From an uncultured Collinsella sp. (GTDB taxonomy: Bacteria; Actinomycetota; Coriobacteriia; Coriobacteriales; Coriobacteriaceae): a DNA stretch of 33,703 nucleotides. A program made the translations under genes and the position numbers. Position 1 is the first letter of the stretch, and each line of letters starts with the position of its first letter. This document shows positions 6,105 to 13,545 of this stretch, one piece after another. Below the pieces are notes generated by a model. It was given only the letters and a program-made list of their open reading frames with translations. It searched no databases and was not told the origin of the DNA. Location: assembly GCA_959599635.1 (NCBI GenBank), contig CAUGJN010000006.1:1-33703 (forward strand), written 5' to 3'.

Positions 6105-8882
6105 ATGATTCTCAACGGACCGGGGATTAGCTACACCGAGCCCGATATCGGTGCGGAGTTTGTGCCGCCGCTGCCGGAGCATCCGCGCGAGGCCATCGTC
6201 AAACTGTGCGAGCACTGCACCAACCGCCTGCTGCATCGCGACGAGCTGCTGGGCTACGAGTACTGGTCGTTTGCCGAGGCCACGACTGACGAGCAGGCCG
6301 AGGTGCTCTGCAAGATGAAGATGCGCCGTCCCTACACGCTGCCCGAGATGATCAAGCTCACCGGCATGCCCGAGGCCCAGATCGAGAAGATGCTCGACGA
6401 CATGAGCTACACGGGCCTGCTCGAGTACAACTGGGAAAACCCCGAGCGCGCCAAGCAGTGGGTGCTGCCCATGCTGGTACCGGGTTCCGCCGAGTTCCTC
6501 AACATGCGCGTGAGCCAGCTCGAAGAGCACCCGGTCTACGCCAAGTTCTTTGAGCAGGCGTCCAAGGGACCGCTGTCCAAGGCCACGCCGATGGTGCCGC
6601 CCGGAGGCGCCGGCATCGGCATGCACGTCATTCCGGTCGAGAAGGCTATCGATGCCGCGAGCACGTCGGTGCCTATTGAGCATATCGAGCATTGGCTCGA
6701 CAAATACGAGGGTAAGTATGCCGCCAGCACCTGTAGCTGCCGCGCGAGCCGTCGCGTGATGGGCGAGGGCTGCGCCGACGACCCCGCCGACTGGTGCATC
6801 GCCGTGGGCGATATGGCCGACTACGTGGTTGAGACCGACCGCGGCCACTATGTGACGCGCGAGGAGGTTTACGACATCCTGCGCCAGGCCGAGGACAACG
6901 GCTTTGTGCACCAGATCACCAATATCGACGGTGAGAACAAGATCTTCGCCATCTGCAACTGCAACGTCAACGTGTGCTATGCCCTGCGCACCTCTCAGCT
7001 GTTCAACACGCCCAACCTGTCGCGCTCGGCCTATGTCGCCAAGGTCGAGAAGGACAAGTGCGTGGCCTGCGGTCGCTGCGTTGAGGTGTGTCCGGCCGGC
7101 GCCGCCAAGCTGGGCCAGAAGCTCTGCAGCAAAAAGGCCGGCGGACAGGTGCCCGAGTATCCGCGCCAGGAGCTGCCCGACGCCACCAAGTGGGACCACA
7201 CCAAGTGGTCGCCCAACTACCGCAACGACAACCGCATCGAGACGCATGAGTCCGGCACCGCGCCCTGCAAGACGGCCTGCCCCGCGCATGTCGCCGTTCA
7301 GGGCTATTTGAAGCTCGCGGCTCAGGGCCGCTATGACGAGGCGCTGGCGCTCATCAAGCGTGAGAACCCGCTGCCCGCTATCTGCGGCCGCGTGTGCAAC
7401 CGCCGCTGTGAGGATGCCTGCACCCGCGGCCGTGTGGACGCCGCCGTGGCTATCGACGAGGTCAAGAAGTTCATCGCCCAGCGCGATCTTGATGCCGCGA
7501 CCCGCTATGTCCCACCCGTGGTGACCCCGACGCGTGCCGGCGGCTTCGACCAGAAGATCGCCATCATCGGTGCCGGTCCGGCAGGTCTGTCCTGTGCCTT
7601 CTATCTGGCCGAGAAGGGCTACAAGCCCGTCGTGTTCGAGAAAAACGAGCGCCCGGGCGGTATGCTCACCTACGGCATTCCCAGCTTTAAGCTGCAGAAG
7701 GATGTTATCGAGGCCGAGGTCGAGGTCATTCGCCTGATGGGCGCCGAGTTCCGCTATGGCGTGGAGGTCGGTCGCGACGTGACGCTCGACGAGCTGCGCG
7801 AGCAGGGTTTTAAGGCCTTTTATGTTGCCATCGGCTGCCAGGGCGGCCGCTTCGCCGGTATTCCGGGCGAGGATGCCGAGGACGTGACCGTGGCCGTCGA
7901 CTTTTTGCGCGAGGTCAACAGTGGCAAGATCGACGCGCTGCCCGGCCGCACCATCGTGGTGGGCGGCGGCAACGTGGCCATCGACGTCGCGCGCAACGCC
8001 TGCCGTCTGGGTTCCGAGCACGTTGAGATGTTCTGCCTGGAGAGCGAGGCCCAGATGCCCGCCAGCGAGGAGGAGCGTCGCGAGGCCGTTGAGGACGGCG
8101 CTCACATCAGCTGCGGCTGGGGCCCCAAGGAGGTTCACCTGGACGAGGCCGGTCGTGTGTGCGGTATCACCTTCAAGCGCTGCACGCGTGTCTTTGACGA
8201 CGAGGGCCGGTTTGCGCCCGAGTACGACGAGAACGATCTGCGCCGCGTCGATGCCGACCGCGTGGTCATGTCGATTGGCCAGTCCATTGTGTGGGGCGAC
8301 CTGCTGGCTGGCTCCAAGGTGGAGCTCGGCCGCGGCCAGGGTGCTCTTGCCGACCCCCAGACCTATCAGACCGCTGAGCCCGACATCTTTGTGGGCGGCG
8401 ACGTCTACACCGGTCCGAGCTTTGCCATCGACGCCATCGCCGCCGGTCACGAGGCCGCCGTGTCCATCCATCGCTTTGTGCAGCCGGGATCCACGCTCAC
8501 CATCGGCCGCAACCAGCGCCACTACACCGCGCTCGACCGCGACGATGTCGTGATCGAGAGCTACGACAACGCGAGCCGCGAGGTGGCGCATGTCGACCGC
8601 GAGCGCGAGAAGGCTGCACCCTTTAGCGAGTGCGTCGAGACCTTTACCGAGGAGCAGGTGCGCGCCGAGACCGCCCGCTGCCTGGGCTGCGGTGCCTCGA
8701 TCGTCGACCCCAACAAGTGCATCGGCTGCGGCTTGTGCACCACCAAGTGCGCGTTCGATGCCATCCACCTGGATCGCGATCGCCCCGAGTGCTCCACGAT
8801 GGTCAAATACGAGCAAAAGCTCCCAAGCCTGGGTAAGTACGCGCTCAAGCGCGCCATCAAAATCAAATTCGGGAAGAAGTAA
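6105..8882 (+). CDS. Multi-cluster Fe-S / FAD NAD(P)-dependent oxidoreductase
   Basis: A 925-residue electron-transfer flavoprotein. Residues 1-300 are a cysteine-bearing domain with CEHC near residue 36, CSCRASR near 210 and CNCNVNVCY near 284. A ferredoxin-type motif (CVACGRCVEVCP) follows near 319. Next is a GltD/NfnB-like module: Cys-rich N-part (CKTACPAH... CGRVCNRRCEDAC), FAD site GAGPAGLSCAFYLAEKGYKP near 489, second nucleotide site VGGGNVAIDVARNA near 618, and a GGDVYTGPSFAIDAIAAGHE end typical of the family. A C-terminal cluster domain has CLGCG and CIGCGLCTTKC (about 858-880). It probably moves electrons between NAD(P)H and an unknown carrier. The physiological substrate cannot be read from sequence. 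The likely start is ATG 6105 after AGAAGGGA, divergent from a TetR gene. Confidence 0.9.
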   Translation: MILNGPGISYTEPDIGAEFVPPLPEHPREAIVKLCEHCTNRLLHRDELLGYEYWSFAEATTDEQAEVLCKMKMRRPYTLPEMIKLTGMPEAQIEKMLDDMSYTGLLEYNWENPERAKQWVLPMLVPGSAEFLNMRVSQLEEHPVYAKFFEQASKGPLSKATPMVPPGGAGIGMHVIPVEKAIDAASTSVPIEHIEHWLDKYEGKYAASTCSCRASRRVMGEGCADDPADWCIAVGDMADYVVETDRGHYVTREEVYDILRQAEDNGFVHQITNIDGENKIFAICNCNVNVCYALRTSQLFNTPNLSRSAYVAKVEKDKCVACGRCVEVCPAGAAKLGQKLCSKKAGGQVPEYPRQELPDATKWDHTKWSPNYRNDNRIETHESGTAPCKTACPAHVAVQGYLKLAAQGRYDEALALIKRENPLPAICGRVCNRRCEDACTRGRVDAAVAIDEVKKFIAQRDLDAATRYVPPVVTPTRAGGFDQKIAIIGAGPAGLSCAFYLAEKGYKPVVFEKNERPGGMLTYGIPSFKLQKDVIEAEVEVIRLMGAEFRYGVEVGRDVTLDELREQGFKAFYVAIGCQGGRFAGIPGEDAEDVTVAVDFLREVNSGKIDALPGRTIVVGGGNVAIDVARNACRLGSEHVEMFCLESEAQMPASEEERREAVEDGAHISCGWGPKEVHLDEAGRVCGITFKRCTRVFDDEGRFAPEYDENDLRRVDADRVVMSIGQSIVWGDLLAGSKVELGRGQGALADPQTYQTAEPDIFVGGDVYTGPSFAIDAIAAGHEAAVSIHRFVQPGSTLTIGRNQRHYTALDRDDVVIESYDNASREVAHVDREREKAAPFSECVETFTEEQVRAETARCLGCGASIVDPNKCIGCGLCTTKCAFDAIHLDRDRPECSTMVKYEQKLPSLGKYALKRAIKIKFGKK

Positions 8883-8892
8883 AAGAACCTAA

Positions 8893-9070
8893 CAAGTAAG
8901 CGAACGGCGCAGAGAACGGTTGGACAGCGAGCGGGTCCCAGGCGTGGCGAGGTGCCTTGAAAGAGGAGGGCATAGGGCTTTTGCCCATGCCCGACGATTG
9001 AAAGGCAGATCGCCCGTCTGGGGCTCGCGCAGCGTCAAGCCGACCGCCGTTCGTTAGAACGGCGGAAGGA
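8893..9070 (+). ncRNA. Candidate structured leader RNA / riboswitch-like element upstream of hypA
   Basis: A 195-nt gap holds a nested set of helices: 8901-8909 with 9045-9053 (CGAACGGCG, 9 bp); 8927-8932 with 9023-9028 (GCGAGC); 8937-8941 with 9018-9022 (CCCAG); 8953-8958 with 9002-9007 (TGCCTT); and 8968-8973/8975-8978 with 8983-8986/8987-8992, a hairpin with one bulged A and a UUUU loop. The 3' strand of the closing helix can instead form a perfect 9-bp hairpin (9044-9052 with 9057-9065) that abuts the hypA ribosome site AAGGA (9066-9070). Mutually exclusive pairing next to a ribosome site is the hallmark of a riboswitch. I match it to no class I know. Confidence 0.5.
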
Positions 9071-9077
9071 ATTAAAA

Positions 9078-9506
9078 GTGCACGAGCTCGGAATCGTTTA
9101 CCACATCATTCGCGATGTCGAGAACGTGGCGCGCGCCAATGGCGTGAGTCGCGTTTCGAGCGTCACGCTGCTGCTGGGCGAGGTCTCGGGCGTCGTTCCC
9201 GACTTGCTGCTCGACGCTTGGCGCTGGGCGGCAGATAAAAAGCCCATCGCGCAGGGCGCGGAGCTTATTGTGGAGCCTGTCGAGGCCGTGACGCATTGCG
9301 AGGCGTGCGGCCGCGACTATGCGACAGTCGAGCACGGCAAGACCTGCCCTCATTGCGGCAGCGGCGAGACATACCTGCTGCAGGGCCAGGAGGTCATGAT
9401 TAAGCAGATTGAGACCCCCGACGAGGAACCGGCAGACGCTGCCCCCGACGGCCCTTCCGACGTCCTCGACGCCGTCGATGCCGCCCACCCCCTCCACATC
9501 GCCTAA
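9078..9506 (+). CDS. hypA: HypA nickel-insertion accessory protein for [NiFe] hydrogenase
   Basis: A 142-residue HypA/HybF protein, the nickel metallochaperone that acts with HypB in maturing [NiFe] hydrogenases (and urease in some species). The start MHEL is diagnostic because His2 belongs to the nickel site. The zinc site is CEAC (C74, C77) and CPHC (C90, C93). The typical body is about 115 residues; here an acidic Pro/Ala/Asp tail of about 25 residues is added. It starts with GTG 9078, 7 nt after AAGGA. No other hyp or hydrogenase gene is in the window, so it stands alone behind the structured leader at 8893-9070. A gap of 195 nt separates it from the oxidoreductase gene, so cotranscription is possible. 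Confidence 0.93.
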   Translation: MHELGIVYHIIRDVENVARANGVSRVSSVTLLLGEVSGVVPDLLLDAWRWAADKKPIAQGAELIVEPVEAVTHCEACGRDYATVEHGKTCPHCGSGETYLLQGQEVMIKQIETPDEEPADAAPDGPSDVLDAVDAAHPLHIA

Positions 9507-9510
9507 CTTG

Positions 9511-9562
9511 GTCGTTGGGGACGTTCTTAAATGACTAGCCGTTTAAGAACGTCCCCAACGAC
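9511..9562. repeat. Perfect 21-bp inverted repeat carrying GGGGACGTTC
   Basis: 9511-9531 and 9542-9562 are exact reverse complements around a 10-nt loop. The arm contains TTGGGGACGTTCTTAAA. It starts 4 nt after the hypA stop and could halt transcription, but no U-tract follows on either strand. Related GGGACGTTCC sequence occurs at 33538-33587, so it is more likely a dispersed REP-type palindrome. Confidence 0.8.
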
Positions 9563-9881
9563 TACTTGCGCTATTACATAAGTCATGCTAATAGTCAAGT
9601 TATGTCTGTTTAAACAAAATAGCGGCAGTACAAGCGCATTCGCGCTTGCCTAAAATCAATATTAATGAACAGTCTGCTTGTATCTGTAAAATGCATGGCT
9701 TGATGAGCGACGCCTTGGCGTGTAATGAGTAAAAAGCAGGAACGTAATCAACTTGTAACAAACCTAGACGTTTAAACAAATAATCCAACCTTTTGCGGAT
9801 TTAGCTATAATTCCACAAACCAAACAGGTATACTCCTTTCATGTCGTGTAGGAATTACGTAGACAAAAAGGAGGTTATGTG
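9563..9881 (+). promoter_or_regulatory. AT-rich leader and promoter region of the PTS operon
   Basis: About 320 bp, much more AT-rich than its surroundings, with no credible gene. GTTTAAACAAA occurs twice (9608-9618 and 9770-9780), which could mark regulator sites. Two short hairpins are present (9631-9648, CAAGCGC arms; 9710-9721, ACGCC arms). TATAAT (9806-9811) and TATACT (9829-9834) are possible -10 boxes, but neither has a good -35 at the normal distance, so the start site is undecided. A strong AAAAGGAGG (9866-9874) ends the region. Confidence 0.45.
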
Positions 9882-10871
9882 ATGGTAAGTATTGTTCTTG
9901 CTAGCCACGGGGACTTGGCAGCTGGAATCAAGCAGACGGGCTCGATGGTCTTTGGCGATCAGCCGTCTGTGGCCGTGGTCTCGCTCGAGCCGAGCATGGG
10001 CCCCGACGACTTCCGTGCTAAGGTCGAGGAAGCAATCGCTTCCTTCGAGGACCAGGAGCAGGTGCTCTTCCTCGTTGATCTGTGGGGCGGCACGCCGTTC
10101 AACCAGATCAGCGGGCTCATCGAGGGCCACGATTCCTGGGCTATCGTCACCGGTGTCAACCTGCCTATGCTCATCGAGGCATATTCGCAGCGCTTTGACG
10201 CAAAGAACACTGCACATGCGATCGCAAAACATCTCGTGACTGAGGCTAAGGCTGGCGTGCGCGTCAAGCCCGAGTCTCTGGAGCCCGAGGAGAAGAAGCC
10301 GGCTGCGGCCGCCGCTGCTCCTGCAGGCGCCATCCCTCCGGGAACGGTCATCGGCGACGGGCACATCAAGATTGCCCACGTCCGTATCGACACCCGTCTG
10401 CTGCATGGTCAGGTGGCCACCACGTGGACCAAGCAGATCAACCCCAACCGCATCATCGTGGTTTCCGACGGCGTTGCTCACGACGAGCTCCGCAAGACCA
10501 TGATCGAGCAGGCTGCCCCTCCGGGAGTCCATGCCAACGTCGTGCCTATCAAGAAGATGGCCGAGGTCGTCAAGGACACGCGTTTTGGTGACACCAAGGC
10601 CATGCTGCTCTTCGAGAACCCGCAGGATCTGCTCAAGGCCATCGAGGCCGGCGTCGACATCAAGGAAGTCAACATCGGTTCCATGGCTCACTCCAAGGGC
10701 AAGGTCGTCGTCACCAACGCCGTCGCTATGGGCGATGACGACGTTAAGACCCTCGAGGCCCTCAAGGCCAAGGGCGTCAAGTTCGAGGTCCGCAAGGTTC
10801 CTTCGGATGCCTCCGAGGATCTCGATGCCATGTTGAAGAAAGCTAAGGCCGAACTGGCCGCTCAAGCATAG
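9882..10871 (+). CDS. manX: Mannose-family PTS EIIAB component
   Basis: Phosphoryl-transfer subunit of a mannose/fructose/sorbose-class phosphotransferase system: HPr phosphorylates IIA, which passes phosphate to IIB and on to the incoming sugar. IIA spans residues 1-130 with active His9 (LASHGDLAAG) and the WGGTPFN motif. An Ala/Pro linker (about 138-155) leads to IIB, with active His175 in RIDTRLLHGQVATTW. The length of 329 residues is normal for a fused EIIAB. ATG 9882 is chosen over GTG 9879 because it sits 7 nt after AAAAGGAGG. It is the first gene of a four-gene run. The sugar cannot be deduced. Confidence 0.95.
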   Translation: MVSIVLASHGDLAAGIKQTGSMVFGDQPSVAVVSLEPSMGPDDFRAKVEEAIASFEDQEQVLFLVDLWGGTPFNQISGLIEGHDSWAIVTGVNLPMLIEAYSQRFDAKNTAHAIAKHLVTEAKAGVRVKPESLEPEEKKPAAAAAAPAGAIPPGTVIGDGHIKIAHVRIDTRLLHGQVATTWTKQINPNRIIVVSDGVAHDELRKTMIEQAAPPGVHANVVPIKKMAEVVKDTRFGDTKAMLLFENPQDLLKAIEAGVDIKEVNIGSMAHSKGKVVVTNAVAMGDDDVKTLEALKAKGVKFEVRKVPSDASEDLDAMLKKAKAELAAQA

Positions 10872-10889
10872 TAAAGGAGGGTCCGATAC

Positions 10890-11708
10890 ATGTCTGCAAT
10901 CACTATTCTGCTTGTTGCGATTGTCGCGTTGCTTGCCGGTATGGAAGGCATTCTGGATGAGTTCCAGTTCCATCAGCCGCTCGTGGCATGCACGCTTATC
11001 GGTCTCGTAACCGGTCACCTTCAGGAGGGCATCCTCCTGGGCGGTTCGCTCCAGATGATGGCCCTTGGCTGGGCTAACGTCGGCGCCGCCGTCGCGCCTG
11101 ACGCCGCTCTGGCCTCGGTCGCTTCTTCGATCATCATGGTGCTCGCCCTCAACGGCGGCGCCACTGATTCGGCCAAGGCCGTTACCGCGGCCATCGCCGT
11201 CGCCGTCCCGCTGTCGGTCGCTGGTCTGTTCCTGACCATGATCTGCCGTACCATTGCTACCGCTATCGCTCACGCCATGGACGGTTGCGCCGAGAAGGGC
11301 GACTTCTCCGGCATCGAGCGCTGGCAGTACGCTGCCATCCTCATGCAGGGCCTTCGTATCGCCATCCCGGCAGTACTTCTGTGTGTTATCCCGGCCGAGG
11401 CTGTTACCAACGCGCTTAACGCTATGCCCGACTGGCTGTCCGGCGGCATGGCCGTCGGCGGCGGCATGGTCGCTTCCGTCGGTTACGCCATGGTCATCAA
11501 CATGATGGCCACCAAGGAGACCTGGCCGTTCTTCATCCTCGGCTTTGTCCTTGCTGCCATCCCTCAGCTCACGCTGATCGCCCTTGGCCTCATCGGCATC
11601 TCCCTTGCCCTCATCTACCTTGGCCTTAAGGATCTGGCCAAGCAGGGTGGCGGCACGGGCGGTGGCTCCGGCGACCCGCTCGGCGACATTCTGAACGATT
11701 ACGAGTAG
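10890..11708 (+). CDS. manY: Mannose-family PTS EIIC permease component
   Basis: A 272-residue integral membrane subunit that forms the sugar channel together with EIID. It starts MSAITILLVAIVALLAGMEG and has several hydrophobic segments; QEGILLGGSLQMMALGWANVG is the family's conserved early region, shown here only in part. The C-terminus is a Gly-rich soluble tail (GGGTGGGSGDPLGD). A strong AAAGGAGGG ribosome site lies 8 nt before ATG 10890 and 18 nt separate it from the EIIAB stop, so it is cotranscribed. EIID follows at 16 nt. Confidence 0.95.
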   Translation: MSAITILLVAIVALLAGMEGILDEFQFHQPLVACTLIGLVTGHLQEGILLGGSLQMMALGWANVGAAVAPDAALASVASSIIMVLALNGGATDSAKAVTAAIAVAVPLSVAGLFLTMICRTIATAIAHAMDGCAEKGDFSGIERWQYAAILMQGLRIAIPAVLLCVIPAEAVTNALNAMPDWLSGGMAVGGGMVASVGYAMVINMMATKETWPFFILGFVLAAIPQLTLIALGLIGISLALIYLGLKDLAKQGGGTGGGSGDPLGDILNDYE

Positions 11709-11724
11709 GAGGGGAGTGATACAT

Positions 11725-12645
11725 ATGGCAGAGAACAAGATTCAGCTCACCAAGGCTGACCGTAAGAAGGTTTGCTTCCGTCATCAGTTCCTTCAGGGCT
11801 CGTGGAACTACGAGCGTATGCAGAACGGCGGCTGGTGCTTCGCAATGATCCCTGCGATCAAGAAGCTCTACACCAGCAAGGATGACCAGATTGCCGCGCT
11901 TAAGCGCCACCTGGAGTTCTATAACACCCACCCCTATGTTTCCGCCCCCGTCATTGGCGTTACCCTCGCCCTCGAGGAGGAGCGCGCCAACGGTGCTCCG
12001 ATCGATGACGTCGCCATCCAGGGCGTCAAGGTCGGTATGATGGGCCCGCTCGCCGGCGTCGGTGACCCCGTCTTCTGGTTCACCCTTCGCCCGATTCTGG
12101 GCGCTCTGGGCGCTTCCCTGGCCATGTCCGGCAGCATCGTCGGTCCGTTGCTGTTCTTCTTCGCGTGGAACATCATCCGTTACGCTTTCCTGTGGTACAC
12201 ACAGGAGTTTGGCTACAAGGTCGGCTCCTCTATCGCCAAGGACCTCTCCGGCGGTCTGATGGGCAAGGTCACCGAGGGCGCTTCCATCCTGGGTATGTTC
12301 ATCATCGGCGCCCTGGTCGAGCGCTGGGTGTCCATTTCCTTCACCCCGATCGTCTCCACGGTCAAGCAGTCTGCTGGCGCCTTTATCGACTGGGCTAGCC
12401 TGCCTTCCGGTTCCGAGGGTATCAAGGAAGCGCTGACGATGTACAACTCCGTCGGTGCTACCGCCCTTGATCAGATGAAGGTCACCACGCTCCAGGGTAA
12501 CCTCGATCAGCTCATCCCCGGCCTTGCCGCCGTGTGCCTGACCCTGCTGGTCTGCAAGCTCCTCAAGAAGAAGGTTAGCCCGATCGTCATCATCCTGGCT
12601 CTCTTCGCCGTCGGCATCATCGGTCGCTTCTGCGGCTTCATGTAA
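11725..12645 (+). CDS. manZ: Mannose-family PTS EIID component
   Basis: A 306-residue partner of EIIC in the membrane channel. The N-terminal region (RHQFLQGSWNYERMQNGG) and the GVKVGMMGPLAGVGDPVFW segment are characteristic of the IID family. The C-terminus has two hydrophobic helices ending GIIGRFCGFM. ATG 11725 is preferred to GTG 11716 because AGGAGGGG (11708-11715) leaves a workable 9-nt spacing. It is third in the operon. A hairpin followed by a T-rich stretch comes 57 nt after its stop and may reduce transcription into the DUF956 gene. Confidence 0.95.
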   Translation: MAENKIQLTKADRKKVCFRHQFLQGSWNYERMQNGGWCFAMIPAIKKLYTSKDDQIAALKRHLEFYNTHPYVSAPVIGVTLALEEERANGAPIDDVAIQGVKVGMMGPLAGVGDPVFWFTLRPILGALGASLAMSGSIVGPLLFFFAWNIIRYAFLWYTQEFGYKVGSSIAKDLSGGLMGKVTEGASILGMFIIGALVERWVSISFTPIVSTVKQSAGAFIDWASLPSGSEGIKEALTMYNSVGATALDQMKVTTLQGNLDQLIPGLAAVCLTLLVCKLLKKKVSPIVIILALFAVGIIGRFCGFM

Positions 12646-12701
12646 GCACGCTTCGGCTTAAGACCGAGAGTTGCTAGGTAAGGGCTTTTGAGTCATTGAA
12701 A

Positions 12702-12749
12702 CGGACCGCACCCGGTGGGTACACTGGATGCGGTCCGATTGTTTTATTT
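12702..12749 (+). terminator. Hairpin with T-rich tail between EIID and DUF956 genes
   Basis: CGGACCGCA (12702-12710) pairs perfectly with TGCGGTCCG (12729-12737) around an 18-nt loop and is followed by ATTGTTTTATTT. The ribosome site GGAGGG of the next gene begins at 12750. It looks like a leaky terminator or attenuator separating PTS subunits from DUF956. Confidence 0.6.
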
Positions 12750-12765
12750 GGAGGGCGAGGCGCGC

Positions 12766-13164
12766 ATGGCGCAATCTCAGAACAGCACGGTCGATCTGGC
12801 AACGCCGGCAACCTGCCTGATGGGGCTTACCAGTCACGGTAACGTAATGGTGGGCAATAAGGCGTTTGAGTACTATAACGAGCGCAATCCCGAGGATTTT
12901 ATTCAAATCCCGTGGGACGAGGTCGACTATATTGCCGCCGAGGTTTTGCGCGGCACCAAGAAGATTACGCGTTTTGCCATCTTCACCAAGGACAACGGTC
13001 ACTTTACGTTTTCGACGCGCGACGATAAAGAGACGCTTCGCGCGGTCCGTAAGTACGTTGACGAGGACAAGCTCGTGCGTTCGCCCGACTTTATCGATGT
13101 GACCGCTAAGGGTGCCAAGAGCATCCCCTCCGTTATCAAAAACCTTTTCCACAAAGGCAAGTAG
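12766..13164 (+). CDS. manO: DUF956 family protein (ManO-like)
   Basis: A 132-residue soluble protein of the DUF956 family, commonly the last gene of mannose PTS operons and proposed to modulate them. The sequence is typical: MGLTSHGNVMVGNKAFEYY near the N-terminus, then IPWDEVDYIAAEV and KITRFAIFTKDNGHFTFS. There is no signal peptide or membrane segment. ATG 12766 follows GGAGGG (12750-12755) at 10 nt. It lies downstream of a hairpin that may make its level lower than that of the transporter subunits. Family assignment is from recognition of the sequence; its biochemical role is not established. Confidence 0.9.
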   Translation: MAQSQNSTVDLATPATCLMGLTSHGNVMVGNKAFEYYNERNPEDFIQIPWDEVDYIAAEVLRGTKKITRFAIFTKDNGHFTFSTRDDKETLRAVRKYVDEDKLVRSPDFIDVTAKGAKSIPSVIKNLFHKGK

Positions 13165-13174
13165 TCATTAAAGA

Positions 13175-13196
13175 GCGCCCCCTCAAAGTGGGGCGC
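13175..13196 (+). terminator. Hairpin after the DUF956 gene
   Basis: GCGCCCC (13175-13181) pairs with GGGGCGC (13190-13196) around an 8-nt loop, 10 nt after the DUF956 stop. It has no U-tract (AGTCTCCC follows), so it is a weak terminator at best. Confidence 0.4.
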
Positions 13197-13217
13197 AGTC
13201 TCCCATGTGGCTCGATC

Positions 13218-13389
13218 GGGAAAGTGCATCCCAGTTCGAGCGTCGATTCCGGGATGTAGTTTCCGGAACGGGGTCGTTTGGGAAACCGTGTCCCGTTTCG
13301 AGCCGAAATTCTGGGTTACAGTTTCCCAGCGAGGTCTCATGGGGAAAGTTTGACCCAGAATTTGCCTGGATAGTGGGACGCACTTTCCG
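13218..13389. repeat. Six alternating 16-bp motifs with 62-bp period (BIME-like array)
   Basis: The motif GGGAAA-N7-CCC occurs three times forward (13218-13233, 13280-13295, 13342-13357) and three times in reverse complement (13250-13265, 13312-13327, 13374-13389). Starts are spaced exactly 32, 30, 32, 30 and 32 bp. Spacers are 16 bp within a forward/reverse pair and 14 bp between pairs. Each pair can fold into an imperfect hairpin of about 13 bp; reverse copies one and three carry CGG in place of GGG at the AAA end. No gene lies in 13165-13469. The layout resembles alternately oriented REP sequences. Confidence 0.85.
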
Positions 13390-13469
13390 GAGGGCTGTTC
13401 CACCGCAACTTCGAAGAGTGGGTATACGCTGCATTACAGCGGCGTAAATCTGCTACACTAATACAACAT

Positions 13470-13545
13470 GCCTCCGTAGCTCAGGGGATAGAGCACCGCT
13501 CTCCTAAAGCGGGTGTCGACGGTTCGAATCCGCCCGGGGGCACCA
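13470..13545 (+). tRNA. tRNA-Arg (anticodon CCU), CCA encoded
   Basis: A complete cloverleaf: acceptor GCCTCCG (13470-13476) with CGGGGGC (13535-13541), D arm GCTC...GAGC, anticodon stem CCGCT/AGCGG with loop CTCCTAA giving anticodon CCT, a five-base variable loop GTGTC, and T loop TTCGAAT. The T stem has one A-C mismatch. Discriminator A and a genome-encoded CCA follow. It decodes the AGG codon. The downstream 300 bp contain duplicated fragments of this same tRNA. Confidence 0.95.

Noticed and set aside
5931..8816. 961-codon minus-strand ORF opposite the oxidoreductase gene
   Set aside because: It is a mirror of a high-GC gene. The plus strand carries clear cofactor motifs, and this frame would also overlap the TetR gene and its operators.
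8893..9070. SRP RNA, 6S RNA or cobalamin riboswitch
   Set aside because: No SRP apical motif, no 6S-type central bubble, and no cobalamin core pattern was recognised; left as an unassigned structure.
9600..9788. 62-codon minus-strand ORF in the PTS leader
   Set aside because: It has no ribosome site and lies in AT-rich regulatory DNA with composition unlike the genes.
9855..11738. 627-codon minus-strand ORF opposite the PTS genes
   Set aside because: It is a shadow frame; EIIAB and EIIC have ribosome sites and active-site motifs on the plus strand.
13218..13389. CRISPR array
   Set aside because: The repeats alternate in orientation, are only 16 bp and vary; spacers are 14-16 bp and no cas gene is present.
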